From Euptelea pleiosperma (lineage: Eukaryota > Streptophyta > Magnoliopsida > Ranunculales > Eupteleaceae): 64,000 nucleotides of DNA. Of this stretch, positions 23,399-34,083 are shown piece by piece. The stretch lies in contig CM068551.1 of NCBI GenBank assembly GCA_035048495.1, forward strand, positions 18,230,248 to 18,294,247, read 5' to 3'. The stretch's first letter is position 1; each line of letters starts with the position of its first letter. Position numbers and translations under genes: made by a program. The notes under the pieces were generated by a model, which ran no database searches, was not told where the DNA came from, and worked only from the letters and a program-made list of their open reading frames with translations.

Positions 23399-23955
23399 AA
23401 AGAATAGAAAAACTAAGAATCTTTGAATTTTAGTGTAAGAAGTCTAAAGAATATCAAAACCAAGCACACTTACCTGAATTCCTAGTAGCATTCAACATTT
23501 AGTTTCCTCCAATATTTCAACTGTAAGGCAGAAAAGAGCTCTTGTCCACCATAGGAACTAAGGTCGACAGAGGGCGAGATCTCATGCTGGCCGCGGTAGA
23601 AGTGGCTCGCGAGTGTGAAGTTGATGGCCGTTAAAGCCAAGAGTCACAGGATTGAATCGCGGAATAAGCCCACTAGTGCAATGTTGATCGTTGTAAAAAA
23701 AATAAATAAATAAAGTATACCCCTTCTTGACAAGATATCTTTGTGAAAGGAATGGCTACTTGAGGCCCGGTTGCAGATCTGATAGTTGAGGAACTCATGA
23801 GAGGTGCCCTTGTTGCCCTCTAATTTTATAGGGAATTTGTAATTTGAGGATTTCTGTCTTGAAAAGGAAATCACAGATGCATGCATGATTTGCCCGTCAA
23901 CTACAAAATGCACGGTGAATGCGTGAAACTGAAAACACATTAAAGGAGAGACCAA
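22440..23955 (-). pseudogene. Pectinesterase pseudogene, copy 3
   Basis: The minus strand has two pectinesterase exon-like parts. One (about 22,745-22,900) reads ISWHNKASHKIGIVYITTV, DMESDYFCTTG and TFE before a GTAACA donor. The next (about 22,500-22,670) has ARSGRDASRC in place of P-G-x-x-G-M-Q-A-V-A-L, i.e. it is frameshifted. The catalytic loop is lost. The 5' part runs to 23,955 with a long GT/GA tract at 23,323-23,395, the donor CAG|GTAAGT near 23,475, and CATGCATG near 23,880. A MITE (23,988-24,630) interrupts the copy's upstream flank. Confidence 0.7.
23323..23395. repeat. (GT)n(GA)n microsatellite
   Basis: A GT run followed by about 29 GA repeats, the longest version of the tract shared by all four longer pectinesterase-derived copies. 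Confidence 0.95.
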
Positions 23956-23987
23956 TAGTTAGGTGAGGCAGCATTAAAATATGATAT

Positions 23988-24630
23988 AGGGTAATTTTAG
24001 TCGCACCCCACAAAATGTGAGGGCACCCGAATCCCTTGGTTTCTTTACCATATTTTTTATTACCAAAATGCCATTGTGAAATTTGTTTTCTGCACCTTCT
24101 CATCAACTATTTTCTCTGCTCACAACGGGTTACAACAGGTTGTATCTTGTGACCGAATCTAGTCACAACCCACAATAGGAGTCACGTGACACACTGTTAG
24201 TGGACGCTGGCCGTATGGATGTTTCGCCAGTCCCTCGGTGGACCGACAAACCAAAAATCAGCCTGATTAGTAAAATTAAATTGTTGTATTGAAGTCATTT
24301 TCATGGGTTGATTTTAACCATAGGAATCTGAGCATTATTGAGCGTTATTTGGGTGCAAAGATCCAAAGGTTGTAAATCACTAATCAGGCTGATTTTTAAT
24401 TTGCAAGTCCAACGAGGGACTGGCCAAACATCCATACGGTTAGTGTCCACTAAGAGTGTGCCACGTGGCCCATATTGTGGGTTGTGGCCGGCTTTGGTCA
24501 AACTTGTTGTGACAAAAGTTTTACACCTTAAAATTGGGGTAGGGTGCCCTCACAGAGTTTGAAATCTAAGTGGGTGCTCTCAGCAGGTCGGGTGCCCTCA
24601 CATTTTGAGGGGTGCGACTAAAATTACCCT
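23988..24630. mobile_element. MITE with AGGGTAATTTTAGTCGCACC ends, foldback inside
   Basis: The left end AGGGTAATTTTAGTCGCACC and the right end GGTGCGACTAAAATTACCCT are perfectly complementary over 20 bases. The flanks ATGATAT and ATGGTAT may be a 7-8 bp duplication with one change. A foldback of the AAAATCAGCCTGATT family (about 24,195-24,490) is nested inside, with GGCCGTATGGATGTTTCG / CCAAACATCCATACGG arms. One end of the same MITE is found at about 28,368-28,411. Confidence 0.75.
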
Positions 24631-24657
24631 ATGGTATATTAAGACTACATTAAAATA

Positions 24658-24824
24658 TCTATATAACAAAACAGGGAAGTTGTCTCCCCACTTATACCCC
24701 TTATTTGTTTCAACAAAGAAGGGCCGAGATCTTACCTCCCAAATGGATGGTGGATCTCAGTCACTCACAACTGATTTTGGCAAATTCTTTGACGGAGAGT
24801 GTCGAGGGCACGGGCCACCCACTA
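24658..24824 (+). mobile_element. Mini-Helitron-like element, unit 1
   Basis: Starts TCTATATAACAAAACAGGG and ends GGGCACGGGCCACCCACTA directly before the next TC start. The interior (TTGTCTCC, GGGCCGAGATCTTACC, GGATGGTGGATCTCAG) is shared with the units at 25,347 and 25,772. Confidence 0.6.
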
Positions 24825-25346
24825 TCAATATAACAAGTGACTGTGGTTTTCTTATACCCCCGCTTATCTTATATGGCTTCAATAATGAGTGGCTGAAATC
24901 CACTATGCTTCATATCGATGGCTGAGATTAACTCCCACTCGATTTTGACAAACACTTTGTCGGAAAGTGCCACGGGCACGGGCCACCCACGCATATATCA
25001 AGACAACTCAGTTGTATTCTCTTATCTTATCCATCCATCTAATGTGGACGGTTAGATAAAGAGTGGTTGAGATCAAATCCATCGATCTAATGTGGAGAGT
25101 TAGATTTCAGCCACTCAATCTGCCTCATTTGACCTCAATTTATTCAAAATTTGAATTTCAACACTATTATTTTTTGTTATTTATGTTATTTTTCTATTTC
25201 TCCCTATGTGCGTTACAATCCGTTGTAACAGCTGTTATAATGGAAAAAACGGTAACGCCCCAGTCCGTTATACTGTTTAAGTGCTGAAGGCACGTAATTT
25301 TTGCAAATGCTTTCGGAGAGTGCCGTGGGCACGGGCCATTTACTAG
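24825..25346 (+). mobile_element. Helitron-like element, unit 2 (long form)
   Basis: Starts TCAATATAACAAGTGACTG and ends GTGCCGTGGGCACGGGCCA then TTTACTAG (CTAG at 25,343-25,346). The terminal hairpin CCGTG-GG-CACGG lies about 10 bases before the end. It carries a reversed piece of the ATAACGG MITE family (about 25,210-25,280). Homologous to 16,112-16,629. Confidence 0.65.
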
Positions 25347-25508
25347 TCTATATAACAAAATAGGACGGTTGTCTCCTCCTCTTATCTGGCTTCACAAAGG
25401 ATGTCCGAGATCTTATCACCCCAAATGGATGGTGGATCTCAGCCACTCACACCCAATTTTGATCAACGCTTTGTCGATGACTGCCGTGAGCACGGATCAC
25501 CTACTATT
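25347..25508 (+). mobile_element. Mini-Helitron-like element, unit 3
   Basis: Starts TCTATATAACAAAATAGGAC immediately after the CTAG of the previous unit, with no intervening base. Ends near CTGCCGTGAGCACGGATCAC then CTACTA, a decayed terminus. Confidence 0.6.
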
Positions 25509-25771
25509 TACCAACATATAAGGAATGAAATAGGGTTGGATTTACATATAGCCCAAGGGTCTGGGTCAAGTCAGCCACTCATCAATCCCCCTCATTTGTT
25601 ATTTCTGTTATTTTCCCATTTCTCCCTCTGTGCGTTACAATCCGTTATAACTGCCGTTATAATGGAAAAAACAGTAACGCCCCAGTCCGTTATACCGTTT
25701 GAGTGCTGAAGGCACCCAATTTCTGCAAACGCTTTTGTCGGAGAGTGCCGTGGGCATGGGCCATTTACTAT

Positions 25772-25943
25772 TCTATATAACAAAATACATTGGTTGTCTC
25801 CCTACTTATACCTCCTCTTATAAGCATCAACAAAGAAGGGACGTGATCTAATCCTCCCCCAAATGGATGGTGGATCTCTGCCACTCACCTGATTTTGGCA
25901 AATTCTTTGTCGAGGAGTGTCGATGGCACGGGGCATCCACTAG
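25772..25943 (+). mobile_element. Mini-Helitron-like element, unit 4
   Basis: Starts TCTATATAACAAAATACATT right after a CTAT (mutated CTAG) terminus at 25,768-25,771 and ends GGGGCATCCACTAG followed by T. The sequence between 25,509 and 25,771 is a further copy of the long-form 3' half. Confidence 0.6.
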
Positions 25944-25972
25944 TATATAAACATAGTATATATTAATTATGG

Positions 25973-27436
25973 GTCAGGATCGTACAGGAGAAAGTTTTTT
26001 ATCCTGGTATTTTTTTTTATCTAGGCGTCAGGACTGCACCTAAAAGTGCCACATGGTACACTCACAGAGATTAATGACCGTACGGATGTTTGAAACATGG
26101 CAGACCAAAAATCAGCCTGATTGGTGATTTCTGACCATTGAATTTGAATCTCTTTCATGGTTGATTTTCAACCATGGGATTCGAAAATTATTTTGGGGGT
26201 ATTGAGATGCAATGCTGAGAAAACATCAATCGACATCATCGAGCTGACTTTTGGTAAGCAGATCCACCTAGGGATGTTTTCAAAACATTCGTACTGTCAT
26301 TGATCTCTAAGAGTGTGGTTGATAATGTGGGCCCCACATTTAATCATATCAACCGCCTCTTCAAAATTGCTTGTTACAATATAACCAAAACACAACAGCA
26401 CAAAAGAGTTGATCTTAACACGGTGATGATCAATGAGATTAGTTTCGTAGAGATTCAAATCCTGATCAATGATATACATTTCAAGATATTCCAACAATCA
26501 GCCTGATGGTGATCTCTAGCCATTGGATTGTTATTTTTTTCTAAAGTGATCCGACGGACAAGAAAATCTTCGTAACCGAACGGTCATGATCTTCAAAAAA
26601 AAAATGGACCACCAAATTGAAGGGTGGGTCCCACCCCAATTTTCTTAGCGAGGTAGAGAAGATAAGATATGACAATCCTGTTGTTGAACGAAATATCAGC
26701 TTAATGTTGTGGTTGAAAATAGGGTAGAACATTGAAGAAGAGAAAGGAACGTTTTAGAATATATTAAATATTATAAGGGCGCGCTTGAGTGCACCATGGA
26801 AAATTTTCTTGGGAAAATACACCTGATAAGGCTGTTTGATTGCACCCAAGAAAATATGTAATTTTCAATTATGTAAGAAAATAAGGGTGGATTTTCATGG
26901 AAACGAATTCTCACCTATGTGGAACGGAAATGAATTCCAGTCTTAGATGGGAAAATCTCATTTTTTCGGAAATATTTTTCAAATTTAAGATGGCTATCAA
27001 ACAAGGGAGAATTATATTTTCTTGAGAAAATGCGATTTTTACATGGGAAAATTGAAAATCAATCATGCCCTTATTCTCAAAATGACCCTGCTTCAATTTA
27101 TCCGTCATGCAATATTAGGGGCTTTTTTGTCTGGAAACATTTTTGTCTTTTTCTACTTATTTGTATTAACTTCGTCATGCGCAGATTCGAATTTTCTAAC
27201 TTACCGAAATAAAGTTTTGAAATTGCATGTCAACCTTAACATCCGTGTCAAAACTTAACTTGGCATTGACATAACTGAATCTCCTAGGCATTGACGAAAC
27301 AAATTGTACATACATAAACATAAAAATATATGATGCCCGCAAGTAAGATATTGAATTAAAACATCATTGTTCAACAATTACTATGTCATAAGTCTAACAA
27401 CTCTTTAAAAATAAAACATAAATACTAATTTAAAGT
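25973..27436. repeat. Foldback and MITE copies; no gene
   Basis: 25,973-26,540: a GGGTCAGGATCGTACAGG end and AAAATCAGCCTGATT foldback arms as at 20,005-20,420. 26,590-26,760: GGGTGGGTCCCACCCCAA block shared with 20,460 and 41,820. 26,770-27,260: shorter relative of the TAGGGC element at 20,553. 27,260-27,436: AT-rich, probably the 3' flank of the Myb/SANT-like pseudogene. Confidence 0.55.
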
Positions 27437-28258
27437 CTAATTAAGCAATCCAAGATGCATCATCAGCAATTCCTTTTTCACATTTTCTGCAAGCCCATAA
27501 AAGACATGCTCTTTATTCTTATCTGCTGTTAGCATATCAACAGCTCGAAGAGTTAAAACTCGATCCATATCTGGGATCTTTGAGACCTCTTGATATAGTC
27601 TCTCTACATCCATCGTGGGAAGTTGTGTGTGAGTGTTAACTTCTACCATAGACTTCAAGGTTTCAGTCATCGTAGTGACAGTTGAGGCGAGCGCATCTCC
27701 ACTACGAACTTTCTTCCTTGGAGGGTGTTTCACTGGTGAGGATGTAGACGGCCGCGCTCTTATATTTTATGGACTCACTTCTCTCTATGCTTCACCCCCC
27801 TCAGTAATGTCCTCTAATCCTTCATTATCAACATCCATCTCACTATTATTTCTTTCATTTGGTGTCTCATCTAGATTAATTTCTGTTCGAGTCATAGCAT
27901 CTCTTCCTTTTGCATGATTGTTGCCAATGATTATTGACAACTCATTATAGTTTCTGATCACCTTCCACCTGTACGACTTGACTTTGGGATGTGCCTACAT
28001 ACAATTTAAGATGATTTTATAAATCACTAAAAAATATATACTTAAATGATAATTAAAGCATTAGCTGTGTAATTTATCTTTACGTAGTTTTCCCATACAT
28101 CGCCATACACTACTATCATATTGTGATTATCATCCCACCCAAACCCCGATTGATTGATAAGTTCAGTCACAGTATTATAGTTCTTGGTCCAAGTCTTTAA
28201 TCGACTTTGAATGTTTTCTTCTGTCACATGGACATTGCACTTTTCTTTTATGGTAAAA
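27437..28258 (-). pseudogene. Truncated Myb/SANT-like DNA-binding protein pseudogene
   Basis: Two exon-like parts on minus. The first (about 28,077-28,258) reads EKCNVHVTEENIQSRLKTWT, then SGFGWDDNHNMIVV and WENYVK. This is the Myb/SANT-like (Myb_DNA-bind_3) fold seen in L10-interacting MYB-domain proteins and in PIF/Harbinger-derived genes. The second part (27,437-27,996) opens after a TATGTAG acceptor with AHPKVKSYRWKVIRNYNELS. It runs, through two in-frame stops (TAG and TAA near 27,778 and 27,760), to KHPPRKKVRSGDA and a final TAA. The donor after WENYVK reads AAG|AT instead of AAG|GT. The N-terminus is cut off at about 28,258. It could come from a Harbinger transposon or from a host gene. 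Confidence 0.75.
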
Positions 28259-28419
28259 AAAGCAGAAGCAGGAAGCAAGAGGGGATCGGAGATCTGGTCT
28301 GAATTTGGTGGAGGATGGGGAGTTTCTAGAAGAACCCTGATTGGTTGTTGGTGGGAAGGAGCACATGGGTGCTCTCACAATTTGTGGGATGCGACTAAAA
28401 TTACCCTCTCTTTTATTCT

Positions 28420-28690
28420 GAACAGTAAGGTTGTGGGCAACCCCGTCGTGCTGACTGTTGAGGCCTACTTTGCTCAAGTTGCTAATCTGCCCTAATTTCA
28501 GTATTGCTATTCTCCGCCTCATTCACTGAGCCCTCTATTGATCTACGGAGCCACTGCTGTAACCTTCAAGAACCATCTCCGATTTTGGTGGGCTCGTCTC
28601 ATCCCACAGACAACAAGAACATAATTCATCATTTCATCTCAGCTTGTATTTGCATTTTCTTTCATCTTATTTTCTGACTAGAAAATTTTA
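28420..28690 (+). pseudogene. Exportin-2 (CAS/XPO2)-like exon fragment, copy 3
   Basis: Same order as the other copies: VLTVEAYFAQVANLP in one frame, then QYCYSPPH in place of SLAILRLI, then TFKNHLRFWWARLI-like sequence from about 28,560. Stops and shifts throughout. The shared downstream part runs to about 28,840. Confidence 0.6.
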
Positions 28691-29171
28691 ATGCAACTAG
28701 TAAAAGCTTATAGTAAAGTTTTTTCTCCTTTGGTGATGGCTTCCCTGTAATTTTTTTTAATGTTAGCGATCGAGGACAAAATCCAAGTCTCAGGAAAAGC
28801 TTTACGAAGAAATTTGAGCAAAATAACTACATATCACATGCAATGCCACTGCAAAAAAGGCGAAATTGTCAAGATGCATGGGAATTGGGTGAAGTCTAGA
28901 GAGATGATGAAATTGTGAAGCAAAAGAATTGAAATCTTCGTGACATATAAATGAAGGAGATCGAGAAGAACTCAAAGTACATCAGGAAAAGAGAGAAAAA
29001 CCAAAAAAAAGAGTCAACACAAAATCTGATCTGGTCTAAACACCAAGTCATTGAAAAATATGCCCCTTGTATCCTGTGATACACTACCCCATTTTTATAG
29101 AAGTGCCTTGATATTCAAAATGACCTCTTGGAAAGTGCTCTCCTTGTCTTGAAAAAATTCTTTTATTTCTT

Positions 29172-29470
29172 TCAATCCACACTCCCCACATAATTGCCAT
29201 CCGCAACATCTTCCACAACAGCTTTCCCCTTGCTGACATGGGGATTATAGGCCAACTTTCCATGATCTCCTCCTAAGATTTCCGGGAACACCCAACTCAT
29301 ACTCGTGTAAGCTAGGAAGAGAGACCAAACCTGCCAGGCAAACTCACAGTGAACAAGAAGGTAGTTAGTATTCTCCCCACTTGCCTTGCACATAACACAG
29401 TAGTCCACTAGGATCCATTTCCTAATGATAAGGTTTTCAATAGTAAGAATCTTGTTAAGAGTGGCAACCC
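29172..29470 (-). pseudogene. LINE zinc-binding RVT domain
   Basis: Reads KIGFFVWVATLNKILT, then CVMCKASGENTNYLLVHCEF and AWQVWS. The C-x2-C ... H-x4-C spacing is that of the zf-RVT domain found downstream of LINE reverse transcriptase. Part of the LINE at 28,870-30,785. Confidence 0.85.
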
Positions 29471-29852
29471 AAACAAAAAATCCAATTTTCAGTGGGACAA
29501 GTGATTTCCAAATTTTAGACCAAGGGAAGGGGGCGGGGGCGGGTAGTTCATGGTGTCGAAGAAACCAAGGCTTCGTAGAATGAACGTACCGTGAACTTAC
29601 CCGATTTTGAATGGGTCCAGAACATATGGTCCTCCTCCAAATGGTTTACAAAGTAATGCTTCAAACAATCCTGCATCAAATCAATGTGTTATTTTCCCAC
29701 TCGAAAGGACTACTTCTGAGATCTAAGTCCGAGAGGACTTCTGAAGAAGAGTCAATCCAGATTAATAGATCGTTTGGCCTTTACGCTGCCGAAAGAGAAT
29801 ATACACGAGGAAAGGTCTCCTTCAAGCATAGGTCCCCAAGCCACATATCCTC

Positions 29853-30770
29853 CTAAAACCTAATCCTGGAACCATCCCCTAAAGCTAATCTAGATCCTTC
29901 TATCACTTTATCCTTGACCTTAAGGATACATCTCAAAACTCCACACCCATACGTAAATCTCGAAGGCTTAGAGACCCAACCTCCCTCCTCCTTTCCATAA
30001 ATGCCGACTATCACCTTACGGCACCACAAACTATTCCTCTCCTTCCTAAATCTCCAAATCCACTTCCCCAGTAGAGCCATATTCATAATACCGATCTTCC
30101 TGAATCCTAAACTGCCTCCCAATTTTGGTAAACACGTATGTGCCCAATTGACCAAGTGATATCGAAATGAATCTGCATAGTCATGCCACAGAAAGTCCCT
30201 CGTTAATCTTTCTAATTGTTTTGTAATCGACACCGGTATAGTAAACAGCGAAAGGAAATGCACCGGTAAACTGGACAATAAGCTTTTGATAAAAACCAAC
30301 TTGCCCTCTTTAGAGAGGTATCTCCCCTTCCAACTTGTCAACCTTCTACGAACTCTTTCCACCACTGGGTTCCAGACTGACTTTGCCCTGTGCGGTGCCC
30401 CCAAAGGGAGACCTAGATAGGAGGATGGCAAAGAGTCTATGGAGCATCCCATGATTCTAGCCAGCTCCTCGACATTATGCACCCCACCTATGCTCATAAT
30501 TTTGCTCTTCATGAAATTTATCTCAAGTCCTGAGCAGACTTCGAAGCAATAGAGCAAATGGTTCAGAAAAGTCACTTGATCTGGTGTCCCTGTGACGAAT
30601 ACAATTGTGTCGTCAACGAACTGCAGATGGGAGATGGACAGCCCTCTAGATTCTACTTGAAAACCTGATATTCTTCCTAATTCCACTCCTCTCGAGATCA
30701 TCCTACTAAGGGCTTCAGTCACCATTATAAACAAAAAAGGGGACAAAGGGTCTCCTTGTCTTAGACCCCT
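29853..30770 (-). pseudogene. LINE reverse transcriptase, C-terminal half
   Basis: About 300 open codons. Motifs in order: RQGDPLSPFLF, HLQFVDDTIVF (the catalytic Y/F-A-D-D box with Ala replaced by Val), SGLEINFMKSK, YLGLPLG, WKGRYLSKEGKLVFIKSLLS, and PKLGGSLGFRK. The enzyme would copy RNA into DNA at the target site; the Ala-to-Val change next to the catalytic Asp pair and the missing N-terminal half make activity unlikely. Confidence 0.88.
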
Positions 30771-31263
30771 TGGCTATCAATGAGTCTAAATCCAATTTTC
30801 CCTTGGGTTGGCTCCTCTTCTTCACAATATCTGAAGAAAAAAGTTATAAATTTTAAAGGCTCAGGCTCCGAGGACCCCCTTTTTGTGACCCCTCTCATGA
30901 GTCGTGTGATCAGCCGTGGATTTCGAGAATCCAACGGTGGTTGAGAGCTGGCAAAAAGTGAAAAAAGTTAATACCAGCTCAGCGCTATCAACCACCGTTC
31001 AGAATCCACGGTCAAGCACACGACCCCGAGATGGGTCACCAAAAGGGGGTCCCCTGAGCCCGGTCCGTCTCAAAACAAGTTGAGGCCTAAGGCGAAAACT
31101 CTATATAAGGCATTGGCGTACCCACATAGAAGATGAATCAATGGCTTATTTTTGGTGTGGATGAGCTGTACAATGTCTTGCATGAAAAGTCATGTGATCG
31201 GTCAATCTAAGAGATCAGTTCAATAACCCAATTTTACATCAATAATTTTTTACTTTATTATAG

Positions 31264-31378
31264 ATTTCTTGGAATGAATGTTATAAGTCAAACGGTTAAA
31301 AATCATCCAATCATGTCGATTGTTGACCTTGATGTTCTCCCTTCTGTGAGCCATTTCTTCTCCAAGGTGATCTTGTGG
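31264..31378 (+). pseudogene. Unidentified exon-like segment, copy B
   Basis: Matches 14,204-14,318 in length, frame and splice-like borders (TTATTATAG acceptor, TTGTGG|GTCAG donor). Only scattered substitutions, for example Q-T for Q-M and S-K for S-N in the peptide. No known family recognised. Confidence 0.4.
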
Positions 31379-31756
31379 GTCAGAACAAAAGATCAATCTG
31401 ATTGGGATGATAATCTATTAATTCCAATTCTTTTGCTTGATCAAACAAACATAGGGGGCGTTTGGCAACACAAAAAAGTAACTTCTTGACTTTTATAAAT
31501 CAAAAAGTTAAAAGTTAGTTTGGATGTGTTTCATATTTTAACTTTTGAAAAGTTAAAAACTAACTTAAAACTGAAGCTAAATTTTTAGCTTTCTAACTTC
31601 TAAGAGAATTTACTTATCAAAAACTAGTACGCCTTCCGACGTTTTTAATTTCAATGATGATATTATGCTTATAAAACATCACTTAAGGCTATATTTCTCG
31701 AAATGCCATCAATAAAAAAAAAAAGACTAGAATTTTTGAAGCATTATATGAACTTT

Positions 31757-31940
31757 GATGGGTTTTTTTTTCTTTTTTTTCGGAGAGTAAACTGGGGTTA
31801 GGCAGACCCCTACCAGAAACTAGACGAAAAGATCTTTACAATCTAGTGTAAACTCTAATTCCTTTTGAAGAGGGGGAAGGAACACTGTACAACCATTGGC
31901 ATGGCTTAAGGTAGAAAGAGCATCGGCAGCATTATCTTAT
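31757..31940 (-). mobile_element. LINE 3' tail insertion
   Basis: On minus: NAADALSTLSHANGCTVFLP, the usual end of a plant LINE RNase H domain, then a short 3' UTR and an A-rich tail (plus strand T-run at 31,759-31,780). Absent from the duplicate at 15,080, where the flanking sequence is continuous, so it inserted after the duplication or was lost from the other copy. Confidence 0.75.
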
Positions 31941-32446
31941 TGACAGGATTTTCTAGCCATGGACCATGATTTGTTGGGTATCTGGTTATCAGATCGGATC
32001 GTGAATGACAGTTTTTATACCAATTGTTGCTCTCAGTACTCAACCCTGTACCCAATTAATTATTAACTGGGTCCCAAATCTCAAGCCTAAACTGAATAAT
32101 TGGGTCTGGATATGTTGGGTAATCGAATAATGTTGTAAAAAGCATACGAGAGAAGTTCTAAATCCTCGTGATGCGCATTTCAATCATGATAATATAATGC
32201 CGCATTTGGATTTATTATCTTGGCTATTCTCTTCCCTTGACTTATAGGTAAATTTTATCATAGCTAGTGGACTGCACGAGCGTTGCACATGAGTGATTGT
32301 GGAGGCCTTTTTTCGGAAGAGGTGGCAAGATGAAAAGTTTCAACCCAAAGGGTAGTTTCGAAGATGAGTTTAGAGGGGTGAAACTGTAAATTGTGGCATC
32401 TCAAGACATAATTAAAAAAAAATTAAAATTATGAAGTTGTCCATAC

Positions 32447-32765
32447 CAAGGTTTAAAGGAGGCTGTTTTAACGGACTGGGGGCGTATCGTTAAAACGGAT
32501 CGAAACGGCCAGGGGCAAAAATAGAATTTAACAGAATTTAACAATTTTAACGGAAAAAAAAGAAAAAGTGGCGCTGAGATTCAAATTTTAAAAATTTGAA
32601 ATTTCAAAAAAAAAAAAAAACAGAATTTAACGGAAATTTAATGGCCGATTTTTTTCACAAAAATTTTCAGAATTTAACGGCCGTTAAATTAAAAGCGTCA
32701 AAACGTGTTTAAACGGTTTGAACGGAAACGGGATTGGGGTGAAAACGGCCGTTTTTAAAACTATG
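32447..32765. mobile_element. hAT-type MITE, TTAACGG variant
   Basis: Starts CAAGGTTTAAAGGAGGC and ends GTTTTTAAAACTATG. A perfect 8-bp duplication GTCCATAC flanks it (32,439-32,446 and 32,766-32,773). The interior is full of TTTAACGG, CCGTTAAA and AAAACGG motifs on both strands. Confidence 0.88.
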
Positions 32766-32904
32766 GTCCATACTCCAAAGAAGTTGTCTATTTTGGAAAT
32801 ATGTAAACAATTGCATGAAAAGTAATTAAGTATTTAAACATATATCTTTTCCAATGAGTGATAAGCTTTTTATAAGTTAAATATTTTATTTTATATAATA
32901 ATAG

Positions 32905-33185
32905 ATGCGCATGAATCAGCCTGGCAATTTGGCCTGACTGACCGGGCCTAGCTGGGCCTAGGCCAGAGCCCGGCCCAAGACCGTGGGATGCTGGCCTCAG
33001 GCTGGACCTCAGCTGAGTAGAGCCCGATCAATTTTAAAACGAAATATAGAAAAAACAATAAAAAATGAGAATGGTCGGACCAATCCCAGGTCAGGCTGAT
33101 TTCAGGCCAGATCGAGCCTCAAGTAGGCCTGGAGACCATATCAGGCCGGGCCGCGGGATAAATTACATGCAGGCTGAAGTATGGA
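32905..33185. repeat. GGCC-rich palindromic MITE-like repeat
   Basis: Dense GGCCTG, CAGGCC, GGGCCTAGGCC and GGGCCGCGG motifs in an AT-rich setting, with complementary outer parts. Similar GGCCCGGCC-rich MITEs are widespread in plants. The ends were not fixed. Confidence 0.5.
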
Positions 33186-34083
33186 GAATGAGCATTTAAT
33201 TCTTTTTTTTAGCAAGGCATTCACTGAAGTAAATGGTACCTATATTTTCTTTTTCTTTTTAATAAGGCTAAGTATGTTAAAGGGATATTTAATGGGTTTT
33301 TTTTCAAAGGCATTTAATGTATTAACATATGCCTAATAACTACTAGTGAACGTCATGTGACACTCCAAGTTTTGATTTCTAGCCATTTGATCCGAGTACC
33401 CAATCAAATCAACATGCAAGTAGAAATCACCCATGTAAATTAATGATCTAATCCAAGGGCTAAAAATCACTAATCGGGCTGATTTTTTGTGCATAGGTCC
33501 ATCGATCATCCATGGTTAGTTGACACAAAAGGAGTTGCCATATGGTGCGTTTAGGAGGGTAGGAGCGAAGCTTTTAGTCTATATCTATATCTATATCTAT
33601 ACTACTTCTAAATGTCGGTATCCTGAAAAAACTTTTTTTCTCTATTTTATCTTGAATTTTTTTTCTATTTTACCGACTCTAGCCTTCACATCCTGTACAA
33701 TACACGTGGCATCCTACCTTTATTACATTCAAAATGACCCTCCAAATGCAACTCTTTCTCTTCCGCACATCTCCCCCTCCCAACACACTATTTCTCTTCC
33801 GGTATTAAATTCTAATGTAACTCTTCCTCTTCAAACACGCTTAACCATTGTGTTGGATATGACCATAGTTAGTAAATTCTCGAATTATTCGTGAATCATA
33901 CGCAAACCCTATGAATTATTCGAACAAATGAACTCAGCAATGTCCTATTCAAAGGTAATGAAAAATTCCCGCATTTTTTAATATGATCGAATAATTCACT
34001 AACATTTTCGAATTATTCCCGCATATTATTTAGTTTTCAACATGAAAATTCATTTAATAAGACAAAAAATTATCATTATAGAT
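33186..34083. other. No gene seen
   Basis: Holds a single AATCAGGCTGATT foldback half (33,360-33,520), a short TATATC microsatellite (about 33,578-33,600) and an AT-rich stretch with CGAATTATTCG-type palindromes (33,875-34,020). Confidence 0.5.

Larger units (their letters stand above)
28870..30785 (-). mobile_element. LINE (L1-like), 5'-truncated ORF2
   Basis: From 30,785 downward the minus strand gives RGLRQGDPLSPFLF and then a long open RT frame (29,853-30,770), a decayed linker with WEDxW-like region, a zinc-binding block (CVMCKASGENTNYLLVHC), and a C-terminus reading FFQDKESTFQEVILNIK followed by a 3' UTR. The 5' end is truncated inside the RT, just before the R-Q-G-D motif. It is younger than the LINE at 57-3,240, judging by its 297-codon open frame. 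Confidence 0.9.
30803..32404. repeat. Segmental duplication, copy B
   Basis: Close repeat of 13,741-15,560 in the same orientation. Differences: the GGGCGTTTGG MITE lacks its right half, about 330 bases before the AATGATGATATTATGC segment are missing, and a LINE tail is inserted at 31,757-31,940. It starts exactly where the LINE at 28,870-30,785 ends. Confidence 0.8.

Noticed and set aside
29853..30746. 297-codon frame as a host gene
   Set aside because: Motifs are those of a LINE reverse transcriptase, lacking its N-terminal half, with the catalytic A-D-D changed to V-D-D.
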